Of a DNA stretch of 64,000 nucleotides, positions 9,371 to 18,693 are shown one piece after another (the stretch's first letter is position 1; each line of letters starts with the position of its first letter). Made by a program: the position numbers and the translations under genes. The notes beneath the pieces were generated by a model. The model was not told where the DNA came from. It ran no database searches and saw only the letters and a list, made by a program, of their open reading frames with translations. The stretch comes from Isosphaeraceae bacterium (GTDB lineage: Bacteria > Planctomycetota > Planctomycetia > Isosphaerales > Isosphaeraceae), in NCBI GenBank assembly GCA_031291845.1, contig JARLIH010000196.1, forward strand, positions 1 to 64,000. The letters are read 5' to 3'.

Positions 9371-9598
9371 ATGCCGATTTGGACCCGCTCGTTGGTGACG
9401 TTCGCGGCGTTCGTTGTCGTCTGTATTCTGAGCGCTGGTTGCGGTAGCACGGAGGTACCGCTGTCAACCGCGCCACCCAAGGTGGACGTGCCTCCCCCGC
9501 CTCCCTCGCTGACGAAGGCGGCTGCTCCGGACCGCAAGGACGTCCGCCCCGCCGGGGGAAGTGGCAGCATCGACATTTCCACTTACGGCAGGAAGTAG
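9371..9598 (+). CDS. Small lipoprotein, 75 residues
   Basis: A short exported protein of unrecognised family. The N-terminus has a basic residue, a hydrophobic core and the lipobox LSAGC (cysteine near residue 23), predicting signal peptidase II cleavage and lipid anchoring. The mature part is Pro/Lys/Asp-rich and low complexity, ending SIDISTYGRK. An AGGAGGA sequence lies directly upstream. An in-frame TTG at 9368 is also possible but sits closer to the binding site. Many planctomycetes carry such small proline-rich lipoproteins beside DUF1559 genes, as here; that association is known, while the function is not. Confidence 0.75.
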   Translation: MPIWTRSLVTFAAFVVVCILSAGCGSTEVPLSTAPPKVDVPPPPPSLTKAAAPDRKDVRPAGGSGSIDISTYGRK

Positions 9599-9698
9599 CG
9601 CTGCATTCGGTCGTTGTTCGTGGGACCGCGCATGACGTTCCTTATCCGCTCGGTCCCTGGCGGTTCTCATTCTTGTCTCATGTTACGAGGGCCCTTCG

Positions 9699-10823
9699 AT
9701 GAGAAGGTTTCGCGAACGCGTCCCAGCGTGTCGGCGAACACGCGGTTTCACGCTGATCGAGCTCCTTGTGGTAATCGCGATTATCGCCGTCCTGATTGCT
9801 CTGCTGCTTCCCGCTGTGCAAGCGGCGCGCGAGGCGGCGCGCCGTGCGCAGTGCGTGAACAACCTCAAGCAGATCGGCCTGGCGCTTCACAACTATCACT
9901 CGGCCAATAATGCCTTCCCCTCGGGCGGCAGCGCGGCCACCTGCTGCCCCGGCGGTTTGCAGGTGCGGACGATGTGGGGGGCCTGGAGCGCCCAGTCGAT
10001 GATGCTGCCTTTCATGGAACAGGTTGCTGTCTTCAACGCATGCAACTTCAACCTCGTGACCATCGGCGACGGTTTTAGTGAAATTACGAACAGCACGGCC
10101 GTGACCACGCAGGTCAATAGCTTCGTGTGCCCGTCCGGGCCAACTTACCCGACGACCGGCAACTGGTACGGCAAGCCGTTTCCGACGAACAATTATTTCG
10201 GCTCGGTCGGTTCGAGCTTGAATTTCGACGGCACCGCCGGCCCGGGCGCCCCGAACGGCGTCTTCCAGATCGGCGGCGCGATGATCGGGCTGCGCGACAT
10301 CTTGGATGGGTCGAGCAACACGATCGCCTTCGGCGAGTGGCGGACCGGCGACGACAACTCGAGCAAACTTTCAATTCCCCAGGACGTGATCAACCTGCCG
10401 GGCTCGCAGTTTCCGGCGGGTGCCAACTGGAACTCACCGCTGCTCAACATGCCTCTCGGAGGGCAGCCGTTTCTCGCTTGGGTCGCGAACCCTTGCGCGT
10501 CCTCAGCACAGGCTTCGATCGGCTCGGGAAACAACCGCAGCATCGTCGGGCAGCGGTGGGACATGGGCCTCTTCGGCCGCACGCTGGGGAACACCCTCCT
10601 GGCTCCGAACCCCCCGTACCCCAACTGTGAAATCAACACCTGGGGGCAGGGTGAATTCGACGCTCCGGGCATGTACGGGATGAGCAGCTTCCACTCCGGC
10701 GGGGCCAACGTCGGTATGGCCGACGGCTCGGTCAAGTTTCTCAAGTCGAGCACGAGCACCGTCGTGGTCTGGTCACTCGGCTCGAAAGACCAGGGCGAGA
10801 CGGTTTCATCCGACTCGTACTGA
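9699..10823 (+). CDS. DUF1559 pilin-like secreted protein 1
   Basis: A 374-residue member of the planctomycete DUF1559 family. A short basic leader precedes [13 protein letters not shown], the type IV pilin/pseudopilin cleavage-methylation motif and hydrophobic helix, so export through a type II/IV secretion-type apparatus is expected. The conserved [14 protein letters not shown] block follows. The C-terminus has the H-x9-DG signature ([12 protein letters not shown]). Between them is a beta-rich body with the common [10 protein letters not shown] segment. The function of the family is unknown; it is massively expanded in planctomycetes. A close relative is at 25382-26608. Confidence 0.94.
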   Translation: MRRFRERVPACRRTRGFTLIELLVVIAIIAVLIALLLPAVQAAREAARRAQCVNNLKQIGLALHNYHSANNAFPSGGSAATCCPGGLQVRTMWGAWSAQSMMLPFMEQVAVFNACNFNLVTIGDGFSEITNSTAVTTQVNSFVCPSGPTYPTTGNWYGKPFPTNNYFGSVGSSLNFDGTAGPGAPNGVFQIGGAMIGLRDILDGSSNTIAFGEWRTGDDNSSKLSIPQDVINLPGSQFPAGANWNSPLLNMPLGGQPFLAWVANPCASSAQASIGSGNNRSIVGQRWDMGLFGRTLGNTLLAPNPPYPNCEINTWGQGEFDAPGMYGMSSFHSGGANVGMADGSVKFLKSSTSTVVVWSLGSKDQGETVSSDSY

Positions 10824-10863
10824 ACCAGGCCCGCGCGAGTTGGCTAAGAAGGTAGCGTGCCAA

Positions 10864-10901
10864 GGGCTGCGGACGCCTCTCACCGGGGCGTCTGCAAGCC
10901 C
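10864..10901 (+). terminator. Strong hairpin downstream of DUF1559 gene 1
   Basis: GGGCTGCGGACGCC (10864-10877) pairs with GGCGTCTGCAAGCCC (10887-10901) with one G-T pair and one bulged A. It lies 40 bases after the stop, in the gap between convergent genes. No T-run follows, but the stability and place fit transcription termination. Confidence 0.5.
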
Positions 10902-10941
10902 GCGTGTTCGAATCGGCTCCCACCGCTACGTAAGCGCGGCG

Positions 10942-11033
10942 CTGGGTGCCAAGCCCACGTCTTCGTGGGCATGCGCCCTACCGCCGACTCGTCCCATAGC
11001 GCACGCCCACGAAGAGGTGGGCTTGGCACCCAG
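10942..11033. repeat. 92-bp compound palindrome
   Basis: The 35-base arms 10942-10976 and 10999-11033 are reverse complements with two mismatches around a 22-base loop. Each arm begins CTGGGTGCCAAGCCCAC and contains its own small hairpin (GCCCAC...GTGGGC), so a folded strand could form a branched, cross-like structure. It lies between convergent genes. Confidence 0.85.
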
Positions 11034-11131
11034 GCATCCGTTTCTCACCCGAAGTGTCCGGCAAAGAACGGCGCGCATCGACCTCTCTTTTTTACGTCGC
11101 CATGCTCCGGGCCGACACGGCCTCCTGCCGA

Positions 11132-11827
11132 TCAAGGTTTCGCGGGTCCTGCAAATACCACATTGGCGATGCACAGCGTCTGGACCCGTGCCTGTTCCTC
11201 CGGCACTCCCGGCGCGTTGCGTTTGAACCAGTTGAACGCGACGAGCATTCGCTTGCCCTGAGCCCCCGGGACCAACGGAAGGTTCGCGGGGAGTGCACCC
11301 GGCAGGGCGACCTGGTCGAAGCCATGCCCCCCGGACCCATAGGGCCCCGGCAAGTCGACACTACGCACCTGTTCCTCACCCCCGGCCCGGATGGAAACCG
11401 TGAGCTTGAACTGGTTCGGCCCGCTCTCGAGCGGGACCAAGCCGATAGCGATATCGCCATCGCGAACCAACCCTGGAGATGGCCCGTCGACCGAGAAGAG
11501 AACCGATTTCTTCGTCTCGGTCGGCACGTAGCCGGGCGCGAGTTTGCGGTTTGAGTCGTCTTCTCGTTCCTCGATGACGACCTCGACCCTAACCGGACCC
11601 CCGTCGTAGTGGTATTCCCAGGTCAGCGCCCCGCCGCGTTCCTGGTTGGACCGAGGCAACGCTTCGACGTAACGCGGAGGCCGAGCGACCGGCGGCGCCG
11701 AGATGTCCGCCGGTGTAGGACCGGTCGAAGGCGAGCAACCCCCCACAACGGCTGTGAGCAGCAGCACGGCGACGCCGAAGCGCGGCCTCCGATCGAACGG
11801 GACCCCGCTGGACTTCGGCAAGATCAT
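11132..11827 (-). CDS. Hypothetical lipoprotein, 231 residues
   Basis: A protein of unrecognised family. The start at 11827 is chosen because it gives a signal peptide with a lipobox (AVVGGC, cysteine near residue 30); the longer frame adds an implausible Pro/Arg-rich extension. The mature protein is rich in beta-strand-like segments (ALTWEYHYDGGPVRVEVVIEE, the FKLTVSIRAG block) and ends with a paired Phe/Asn block. It follows the CRTAC1-type gene by 55 bases on the same strand, so the two are probably co-transcribed and both act outside the cytoplasm. No catalytic residues can be named. Confidence 0.65.
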   Translation of the reverse strand: MILPKSSGVPFDRRPRFGVAVLLLTAVVGGCSPSTGPTPADISAPPVARPPRYVEALPRSNQERGGALTWEYHYDGGPVRVEVVIEEREDDSNRKLAPGYVPTETKKSVLFSVDGPSPGLVRDGDIAIGLVPLESGPNQFKLTVSIRAGGEEQVRSVDLPGPYGSGGHGFDQVALPGALPANLPLVPGAQGKRMLVAFNWFKRNAPGVPEEQARVQTLCIANVVFAGPAKP

Positions 11828-11882
11828 GGTTCTGAACCCTTTCTGGACGCGGGCGATCCCCGGCCCGCCGAGTCCTGATGCA

Positions 11883-14771
11883 TCATGGAGTCTGGCGACG
11901 GTCGCCGGCTTCGCGCAGCTCGATAATCTGGTCGGCCGGCACGTCGGCCCAGGACTGGTCGGTTCCGGACGGCCAGTGTACCTCAAGCCGGTCGACGGTG
12001 TGCGCTTCCCCCAGGCCGAACCAGAGCCGCGAATCATGGGTGCTCAAGTAACTGGTTCCGCTGGTGAGCCAGTGCACGACGCTCAGGCCCTTCACCCGGC
12101 ACGTGACTCGAGCCCCGATTGCCGAGTGCCCCTTCTTGGCGCGCAAGAGCCGGACGCCGAGCCAGTGGCCTCCGTCGGAGGTATTGCGGAGGAGTGCCAC
12201 CGGCTCGTCACGGTGAACGACGACCAGGTCGACGCGCCCGTCGTTGTCGAGGTCGCCGGCCGCCACGCCCCGACCGACATGCGGCCGAGCAAAATAAGGC
12301 GCTGCGTCGAGGACGGGCACGAAGGTCCCGGCAGCCTTCGAGCGGAAAAGCTGAGGCAACTGCCCCATGCTCAGGTTGAGCCACGGCCGGTCATCGACGT
12401 GCCCGTTCGTGGTAAAAAGGTCGATGTGGCCGTCGTTATCGGCGTCGAACGCGGCCGTGCCGAAGCCGGTCATCGGCCGGCTCGGCGCGTAGAGACCGGA
12501 ACCGGCTGAGGCGTCGACGAACCGGCCATCGCCGAGCCCGCGCAGAAACGTGCTCCCCTCATCGACGAAATTTGTATGGAACAGGTCGATGCGGCCGTCG
12601 CGGTCGAGGTCGTCCGCCACGACGCCCATGCTCGCCGTCGCGCGACCCGACGCGTCGCACGCAGCGCCCGCTGCCAGCCCCACCTCCTCGAAGTTCAGTC
12701 CACCCTGATTGCGAAAGAAGAAGTCCGGGGTGGCGTCGTTGGCGACAAAGATGTCGAGCCGGTCGTCGCCGTCGAAGTCCGCGATCGCGAGTCCAAGCCC
12801 CGGCCCGTTCGGCACCTCGAGCCCCGCCTCGCGGCTCACGTCGGTGAACGTCCCGTCGCCATTGTTGCGGAACAAATGGTCGACCTGTGCGGGGAACTGG
12901 GCCGGGGGGCAGTGGATCGGATGGCCCGACGGATCGCGGCAGTCGGGAAACCGACGCGGGTCCGCGGCGACGTAGGTCACGGCCACGAGGTCCAGGTCGC
13001 CGTCGCCGTCGAGGTCGCCGAATCCCGCGGCCGTCGTCCATCGGTCGGAAGCGACGCCGGCTCGCTCGGTAACGTCCTCAAATGTGCCGTCCCCCCGATT
13101 TCGGTAGAGGATCGTCTGCCCGAAACCGGTGACGAACAGGTCGGGATGATCGTCGCCGTTGTAATCCCCGACGGCTGTGCCCATCCCGTACCCCTTCCCG
13201 CCGACGCCCGCGTGCTGGGTCACGTCCTGAAACGTGCCGTCCCCCCGGTTCTTGAAGAGCTTGTTGGGCGCTACGGGTTGCTCGGGGTCCAGGGGCAGCT
13301 TGCACCCGCCGACGAGGTAGACGTCGAGCCGGCCGTCCCCGTCGAAATCGAACAGGGCAACGCCACCCCCCATCGTATCGGCGATGAAGAGGTTGCCGCT
13401 CGCTCCGGGGTCGTAGCCGAAATCGAGACCCGCGCGGTGGCCGATCTCCTCGAACCGAGGACCTTGCGCCGGCTCGACTGAGTCGGTGGTTGTCCGCGCG
13501 ATTCTCGATTCTGAAACTCCTCGAAGCCGGGGAAACGCAGGTGGAGCTTCAGGCAAGACCTGGAGCCGGGCGAGTTCCGCTTGGGCACCGCTTAGCGTCG
13601 GGTCGATCCGGATCGTCTCCTCGAGCCAGGCCCGTGCCTCCGCATTGAACCCCGCTTCACGACACAGTGCCGCCAACCGCTGGAACGCCTCGGCATCGCG
13701 GCGGCCGTCGAGCAGCTCCGTCAAGGTGCGGGAGAGGACGTTTTCCCGTGCGCGCAGCGCCTCGGCTCGAGCGCGGTGGTGCGAGGCGCCGTTCTCGTCA
13801 CCTCGCCGGGTCAATTCTTGCGCGAGCTGGTAGTGCGCGACCCTGTTTTCGGGGTCGGCCACCGCGGCCTTGCGCCAGCTCGCGAGCGCGTCGTCCGGCT
13901 TGCCTTTCGCGGCTTCGAGCCGTGCCCGGGCCATCCACCACCGTCCCCGATCTCGTGGTTGCGCGGGGAGCCCGCCGAGGGACGCCTCGGCGCTCGCACT
14001 GTCGCCCGTTGCAAGCTGGCACTCCGCGAGCGAGAGGCGGACGACGGGGTCGTCCTCGACCACTTTCGCGGCGGCCTCGAGAAACGGCCTCGCTTCGGCG
14101 GACTTTCCCTGGCGAGCGAGAACAATTCCCCACGCGCGCTGGAGCCAGGGGTCGTCGGGATGCTCCTTCAAAGCAGCTTCGACTTCGTTCGCAACCGTAC
14201 CGAGCTCGGGGTTCGGAATGGCCGAAAGTCCGGTCAGCGAAGCGAGCTGCCGGGTGTCTCGGGTCATCAGGAACAGCTTCCAGAGCGCAGTGCGTGCTTC
14301 GGCGTCGCGCTGCTCGAGCATCAAGATGTAAACGAGGCGCACGAAGGGAGCGACCGCTTTGGGATCGGCCTTGGCCGCATCGGTGAAGGCCCGTTCCGCC
14401 TGCCTCAAATCGCGCCGCTTGAGCCAGCAATCGCCCGCCTGGAGCTGTGCGTCGGCCCGCGCCGGGTCCGTGGGGGCGACCCGCTCGAATGCCGCGATCG
14501 CCTCGTCCTCTCGGCCAAGCGTTGCGTGTGCGCGTCCGAGCTGGAACCAGGCGTGACCGTCCCGAGGATGGGTCCGGACCCAATCGTCCAGGCGGGCGCT
14601 CGCCTCGGACCACGAACCCTCCCGAAGCTGTGCGACGATGTGCTCCCAGCGCCTTTCGTCGGAGTCGCCTGCGCCTCGGATCCAGGCCGCAAGGCCCCCG
14701 CAGAGAATCAGCGCAAACGCGGTGAGACTCAGCTTATGCCGGAGTCGGAGACGTCGAGGCGATTCGGACAT
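11883..14771 (-). CDS. TPR plus FG-GAP/VCBS plus ASPIC-UnbV (CRTAC1-type) protein, second paralogue
   Basis: A 962-residue exported protein with the same architecture as the one at 6171-9074. A single N-terminal hydrophobic helix (about residues 13-30) follows a basic start, so it is membrane-anchored or secreted. TPR repeats span about 35-420 (AWFQLGRAHATLGREDEAI, WLEETIRIDPT). FG-GAP/VCBS loops span about 450-850 (FDGDGRLDVYLVGG, DNDGHIDLF) and the ASPIC/UnbV domain ends the protein (IGARVTC, WFGLGEAH, VHWPSG). The family is probably an extracellular calcium-binding propeller with a protein-binding TPR arm. The two paralogues have diverged clearly in the TPR half but match motif by motif in the propeller half. 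Confidence 0.9.
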   Translation of the reverse strand: MSESPRRLRLRHKLSLTAFALILCGGLAAWIRGAGDSDERRWEHIVAQLREGSWSEASARLDDWVRTHPRDGHAWFQLGRAHATLGREDEAIAAFERVAPTDPARADAQLQAGDCWLKRRDLRQAERAFTDAAKADPKAVAPFVRLVYILMLEQRDAEARTALWKLFLMTRDTRQLASLTGLSAIPNPELGTVANEVEAALKEHPDDPWLQRAWGIVLARQGKSAEARPFLEAAAKVVEDDPVVRLSLAECQLATGDSASAEASLGGLPAQPRDRGRWWMARARLEAAKGKPDDALASWRKAAVADPENRVAHYQLAQELTRRGDENGASHHRARAEALRARENVLSRTLTELLDGRRDAEAFQRLAALCREAGFNAEARAWLEETIRIDPTLSGAQAELARLQVLPEAPPAFPRLRGVSESRIARTTTDSVEPAQGPRFEEIGHRAGLDFGYDPGASGNLFIADTMGGGVALFDFDGDGRLDVYLVGGCKLPLDPEQPVAPNKLFKNRGDGTFQDVTQHAGVGGKGYGMGTAVGDYNGDDHPDLFVTGFGQTILYRNRGDGTFEDVTERAGVASDRWTTAAGFGDLDGDGDLDLVAVTYVAADPRRFPDCRDPSGHPIHCPPAQFPAQVDHLFRNNGDGTFTDVSREAGLEVPNGPGLGLAIADFDGDDRLDIFVANDATPDFFFRNQGGLNFEEVGLAAGAACDASGRATASMGVVADDLDRDGRIDLFHTNFVDEGSTFLRGLGDGRFVDASAGSGLYAPSRPMTGFGTAAFDADNDGHIDLFTTNGHVDDRPWLNLSMGQLPQLFRSKAAGTFVPVLDAAPYFARPHVGRGVAAGDLDNDGRVDLVVVHRDEPVALLRNTSDGGHWLGVRLLRAKKGHSAIGARVTCRVKGLSVVHWLTSGTSYLSTHDSRLWFGLGEAHTVDRLEVHWPSGTDQSWADVPADQIIELREAGDRRQTP

Positions 14772-15046
14772 GGAGGATTATCTCACGTGTCCCGCGAGCC
14801 AAAACTCGGGGGAGGGGCTGAGTTCGACCCCGGAATGTCGCTTGGTCCTCCGATTGTAACGCACCCGCTCCGCGCTGGCAGGGAGCGTTTCGGACGATCC
14901 GATCGATCAAGCGGACATCGTCGAGGGGGCCCGATTCCCGCTCGGTCGGAATTCAACCCGGACGGGTCGAACCTCCCGCACATCGACGTAAGAGATCGGT
15001 TGCTTGACGACCCGTCTCAAACCCTTAAACTGAAAGGAGGGTGCGT

Positions 15047-16120
15047 GTGTCGCGCCAGTTGCCTTTGGTGCGTTCACGCACTCTCTTTTTTTGCGATTCG
15101 ATGCGCCTCATGAGCCAATCCACCGAGAGTTTCGACTTCCCGCCCAGCCAGCCGAAAACAGACCCCGCTCTCGTCGATCTGCCCCCCGTCGAAGCGCCTT
15201 CGGCCGGGTTCATCGTGCAGTTATTCGTGATTCCGGCGATCGTCGTCTTCGTGGTGATCCTCGTCTGGCTGCTCTTCGGCAAGCTCGCCGGGGGGGAGCG
15301 GGATGCGATGTCGTACGTCGAGATGCTGCGCTCGCCGAACGCGAACTGGCGCGCTGCGCACGAGTTGGCGAGCCTGATCCAGAACGACCCGAAGCTGTCG
15401 AACGACCCGAGGCTGCTCGGAGAGCTCACCGACTTGCTGTCGCACGATCTCGACCGGGAGGACAATCCCGAGTTGACCAAGTTCGTCGCCCTCTCCCTGG
15501 GCGCGTTTCAGACACTCGACGCCGAGCTCAGCGGTGGGCGGAAGGTCGATCCTCTCGCCGCCCTCGCGCGGGCACTGGAACCGAAGCAGCCGCTCCCCGT
15601 CCGGATCGCCGCCGCGATGAGCCTGGCGAAGCAGGCGGCCCGGTCGGAAGGGAAGCTCGAAGACCCCGGCGCGGTGAAAGCGCTGGGAACGGCCGCGCAC
15701 GACGGCGAGCCGGCCCTGCGCCAGGTGGCCATCTATGCCCTCGGCTTCTGCGGGGGCGAAGGTGCAGCGGAGCTCCTTCGCGACCGCCTCAACGACGAGG
15801 ATCGCGACGTCCGCTACAACGCCGCGTGCGCCCTGGGTCGCCGAGGGGACCTTGCGGCCGCGGCGATCCTGCGAGAACTACTTTCGAGCAAAGCCTTAAA
15901 CCAGGTCGTCACGTCCCCGACCGAGACGGAGAAGCGCAGTAAGATCGAGTTTCTCGAGCTCGAGGCGCTTCAGTCGCTTCAGTCGTCGGTCAGTCACGGC
16001 AAGACGGAGCTAGCAGTGACGCTACGTCCCGAGGTCATGGAGCTGAGCCAGTCCGGGCTGGTCAGCGTGCGGAACTCGGCGCTGGGGATTCTGAGAAGCG
16101 TGCCGGAACGTACTCGGTAG
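15047..16120 (+). CDS. Membrane-anchored HEAT-repeat protein
   Basis: A 357-residue protein with one transmembrane helix (residues about 58-82; FVIPAIVVFVVILVWLLFGK) followed by HEAT-type helical repeats (VRIAAAMSLAKQAA, LRQVAIYALGFCGGEGA, VRYNAACALGRRGDLAA) and an acidic, helical C-terminus. HEAT repeats are protein-interaction scaffolds; no enzyme motif is seen. The GTG at 15047 is preferred since a perfect AGGAGG ends six bases upstream. In-frame ATGs at 15101 and 15110 lack a binding site, but either is possible. The gene is divergent from the CRTAC1-type gene, so the 275 bases between them should hold both promoters. Confidence 0.75.
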   Translation: MSRQLPLVRSRTLFFCDSMRLMSQSTESFDFPPSQPKTDPALVDLPPVEAPSAGFIVQLFVIPAIVVFVVILVWLLFGKLAGGERDAMSYVEMLRSPNANWRAAHELASLIQNDPKLSNDPRLLGELTDLLSHDLDREDNPELTKFVALSLGAFQTLDAELSGGRKVDPLAALARALEPKQPLPVRIAAAMSLAKQAARSEGKLEDPGAVKALGTAAHDGEPALRQVAIYALGFCGGEGAAELLRDRLNDEDRDVRYNAACALGRRGDLAAAAILRELLSSKALNQVVTSPTETEKRSKIEFLELEALQSLQSSVSHGKTELAVTLRPEVMELSQSGLVSVRNSALGILRSVPERTR

Positions 16121-16204
16121 AGCGGTGGGTGCCGGGGGCATCGCCCTGGCGGGCTCGACCCCAGCCACGCTTACCAGAGACTACGGGGCCGTTTTCTTTT
16201 CACC

Positions 16205-16241
16205 TGGGAGGGCGAGGCTCCGGCCGAGCCGCGCCCTCCCG
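16205..16241. repeat. GGGAGGGCGAGGCTC palindromic repeat, copy 1
   Basis: TGGGAGGGCGAGGCTC (16205-16220) and the following GAGCCGCGCCCTCCC form a hairpin between convergent genes. The first 16 bases recur exactly at 31411-31426. Elements with this core are, to my knowledge, common in planctomycete genomes. It may also terminate transcription here. Confidence 0.7.
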
Positions 16242-16273
16242 GGAATTCGTCGAGACTGCGGTAGACCTCTCGC

Positions 16274-17476
16274 TTACTCGTCTCCACCCTGGACCACCGC
16301 CTCCGGCGCCGGGCCGCCGCGGGCCACCCAACGATACACCTCTGCAAGGCGCCGCGCCTGCTGGTCCCACGTGTACTTCTGCTCGACCAGGCCCCGACCG
16401 TTCCGGCCCAGCTCCGCGCGCTCGGCCGGCGAACGCTCCAGCAAGCCGCGCAGGCCCGCGGTCACGTCGTCCCGATTCGGTTCGACGATGATCCCCCCGT
16501 CGACGTCCCCGAGCTCCGGGAAATGGCAGGCGGTCGTAATCAGGATGGGAAGGCGGCAGGCGAGCGCTTCCAGGATCGCCATGCTGAACCCCTCGCTATA
16601 GCTCGGCAGCACGAACGCGTCGGCCGAGCCCCACACCTGGCGTGCTCGTTCACCCGACACGTGGCCCAGGTAGGTCACCCGTGCGCTCAGCCCGCTGGCC
16701 TCGATTCGCTCGCGGAACGGCCCGAGCGCACCATCGTCGTTGCCGGCGAGCACGACATGCAGGTCGGGATAGTCCGGGGCGATGCGGTCCAGCGCGTGCG
16801 CCAGGAGGTCCAGCCCCTTCTTCACGTGAATGCGGCCGTAGAACAGGAGGACAAACTTGCCAGTCAGCTCGGGATGCTCGGCTTCGAGGACTCTGCGCGG
16901 GGGCAAGTCGTCGAACGGCGCGAGGTTGACCCCGTTCGGAATGAAGCAGATGGGCGTGCGTGGGGCGAGGGCCCGGAGGTGTCCGATCTCGGGACGCGAC
17001 AGCGCGTGCAGGCAAGCCGCTCTCCGCAGGTTCTTGCCCTCGACCAGGGCCGTATAAATCCGCTTCTTGAGCCGCTTGTGCCGCAAGGCCCAGGGCTCGG
17101 CCATCCCGTGTGCGGCAATCAGGTACGGGACGTCCGCCCCCCATGCGAGGCGTGCACCCCGCCGCGTGTGACCCTGCCAGAGACCGTGCATGTGCAGCGA
17201 ATCGGCGCTGGGAATCACGTCGGCGAGGTCGGTCTCGGGCCCTTTGAGGTTCAGCGCCGCGGCCACCTGAGTGTCCCCCAGGCGGGACGGCGTCGGCGTG
17301 ACGATCGTGACCTGCTCGCCCAGCTCGGCCAGGGCACCGGTCATGCCGAGGATGCTCGGCACCATCCCCCCGTCGCGGACCGGGTCGAGGCCGTTGCAGA
17401 CGTGTAGCCACCCCGCGCGCTCCCCGGGCGCGACGGAATGCGTTCGGGAAGTCGTGTGCGGAGACAGAACGCTCAT
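16274..17476 (-). CDS. GT4-family glycosyltransferase
   Basis: A 400-residue retaining glycosyltransferase with a GT-B fold. The N-terminal domain has the glycine-rich acceptor-side loop (DGGMVPSILGMTGALAELG). The C-terminal nucleotide-sugar domain carries FYGRIHVKKGLDLL and the E-x7-E motif (EGFSMAILE). Length is typical. The ATG at 17476 follows the upstream gene's TGA by one base, arguing for coupled translation; the longer frame would overlap that gene. It is the last gene of a minus-strand polysaccharide cluster. Donor and acceptor sugars cannot be predicted. It probably acts at the cytoplasmic face of the inner membrane, building a lipid-linked repeat unit. Confidence 0.9.
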   Translation of the reverse strand: MSVLSPHTTSRTHSVAPGERAGWLHVCNGLDPVRDGGMVPSILGMTGALAELGEQVTIVTPTPSRLGDTQVAAALNLKGPETDLADVIPSADSLHMHGLWQGHTRRGARLAWGADVPYLIAAHGMAEPWALRHKRLKKRIYTALVEGKNLRRAACLHALSRPEIGHLRALAPRTPICFIPNGVNLAPFDDLPPRRVLEAEHPELTGKFVLLFYGRIHVKKGLDLLAHALDRIAPDYPDLHVVLAGNDDGALGPFRERIEASGLSARVTYLGHVSGERARQVWGSADAFVLPSYSEGFSMAILEALACRLPILITTACHFPELGDVDGGIIVEPNRDDVTAGLRGLLERSPAERAELGRNGRGLVEQKYTWDQQARRLAEVYRWVARGGPAPEAVVQGGDE

Positions 17477-17477
17477 G

Positions 17478-18674
17478 TCAGTTCCTCCCGGAAGCCTCAT
17501 ACCGCCGCCGCGACGGCTGCGCACGGACCGCCATTTCCAACGCCTCGAGCATCCCCTGGGCGAACCGTTCCGGCCCCCAGTCGGCGACCACCTCCGCCGC
17601 GCGCGCTCCGAGCTGGGAGCGCTCGGCTCCAGACAGACTTGCCATCCACGTCAATGACGCGGCGAGCACGTCCTCGTCGGACGGGTCGAACCGGCGGCCG
17701 GACGGACGCCCCTCGTCGGGGACAAGCGTCTCCGCGCAGCCCGCACGCTCCGAGACGAGCAGCGGCAGCCCGCAGGCGGCGGCTTCGTTGACCACGAGCC
17801 CCCACGGCTCCATCAAGCTCGGGTGGACGAAGGCCCCCGCGAACGCATACCAGCGCGGCAGCTCGTCGGCCTGAAGGAAGCCCGGACAATGAATCGACTT
17901 GGCAACCCCGCTGGCGGCGATCGCCTCCCGCACCTCCGCCGCGGCGGGGCCGTCGCCGCACAGGACGAGGTCCCACGCCTCCGCCGGCTGCGCTTCCTGG
18001 CGATAACGGGCAAACGCCCGCACGAGACGCGGCAGGTTTTTTTCGGGGACGAACCGGTTGACGGCCAGGAAGTAAGGCGCTGCGGGCGACCCGCGCCGGG
18101 CGTCGGGCGCGATCCGCTCGGCCTCGGCCCGGCGGGCAAAGTGATCGTTGTCGACCGCGTTGTAGCCGAGCGCGACACGGGTGCCGTCGAGTCCGAGGTC
18201 TGCGAGGTAGGCACGGTGCCTGGGTCCGCCGACCAGTCCGGCCGAGAAGCGTCGCACCCTGCGCCGCTTGATCGCCTCTTTCCACCAGAGGCGTGGGTGG
18301 TCGATCCTCTGGCTCTCCGACAACAGGATCGCCGGCCGCTCCGCGCGCGTCGCCCAATTGAGGGCCGCCATCGACTCCGGCCGCGCGTAGCCGACCACGC
18401 CGACGACGTCAGGCCGGTCGCGCTCGAGCGCGCTGTTCATGGCCGTCCGGCACTCGCCCCTTGGGATCGTCTCCAGGACGCGGTCCGGAAACAACGTGAC
18501 CCAATCGAACGGCTCTTCCGTGCGGGGGGCGGACCACGGGTAGGTCCGTTCGGTCCCGGCCACCTCGTACGCGACGAGCCGGCCGCCGTGGCTCTTCAGC
18601 GCGTGGGCCAGGCTGCGCAGGCGCGCAAGATGGTACGGGCCGAAGTTGGTAAAGCAGACCGAGACGCGCATCAT
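17478..18674 (-). CDS. GT4-family glycosyltransferase
   Basis: A 398-residue GT-B glycosyltransferase. The C-terminal half has FLAVNRFVPEKNLPRLVRAF, a nucleotide-sugar-binding loop (LCGDGPAAAEVREAI) and the E-x7-E motif (EPWGLVVNE). The N-terminal FTNFGPYHLARLRSL segment matches a subgroup of GT4 enzymes. Start at 18674 or the adjacent ATG at 18671; the longer open frame lacks domain content. It lies 19 bases after the Wzy-like gene and one base before the next GT4 gene, so these are one operon. Specificity unknown. Confidence 0.9.
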   Translation of the reverse strand: MMRVSVCFTNFGPYHLARLRSLAHALKSHGGRLVAYEVAGTERTYPWSAPRTEEPFDWVTLFPDRVLETIPRGECRTAMNSALERDRPDVVGVVGYARPESMAALNWATRAERPAILLSESQRIDHPRLWWKEAIKRRRVRRFSAGLVGGPRHRAYLADLGLDGTRVALGYNAVDNDHFARRAEAERIAPDARRGSPAAPYFLAVNRFVPEKNLPRLVRAFARYRQEAQPAEAWDLVLCGDGPAAAEVREAIAASGVAKSIHCPGFLQADELPRWYAFAGAFVHPSLMEPWGLVVNEAAACGLPLLVSERAGCAETLVPDEGRPSGRRFDPSDEDVLAASLTWMASLSGAERSQLGARAAEVVADWGPERFAQGMLEALEMAVRAQPSRRRYEASGRN

Positions 18675-18693
18675 GAGTACCGCCTCCTGCCGC

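Noticed and set aside
10864-10925. A tRNA-like TTCGAAT stretch after a strong hairpin
   Set aside because: The five bases on each side of TTCGAAT do not pair beyond two positions, and no acceptor or anticodon arms can be drawn. The hairpin before it explains the pairing.
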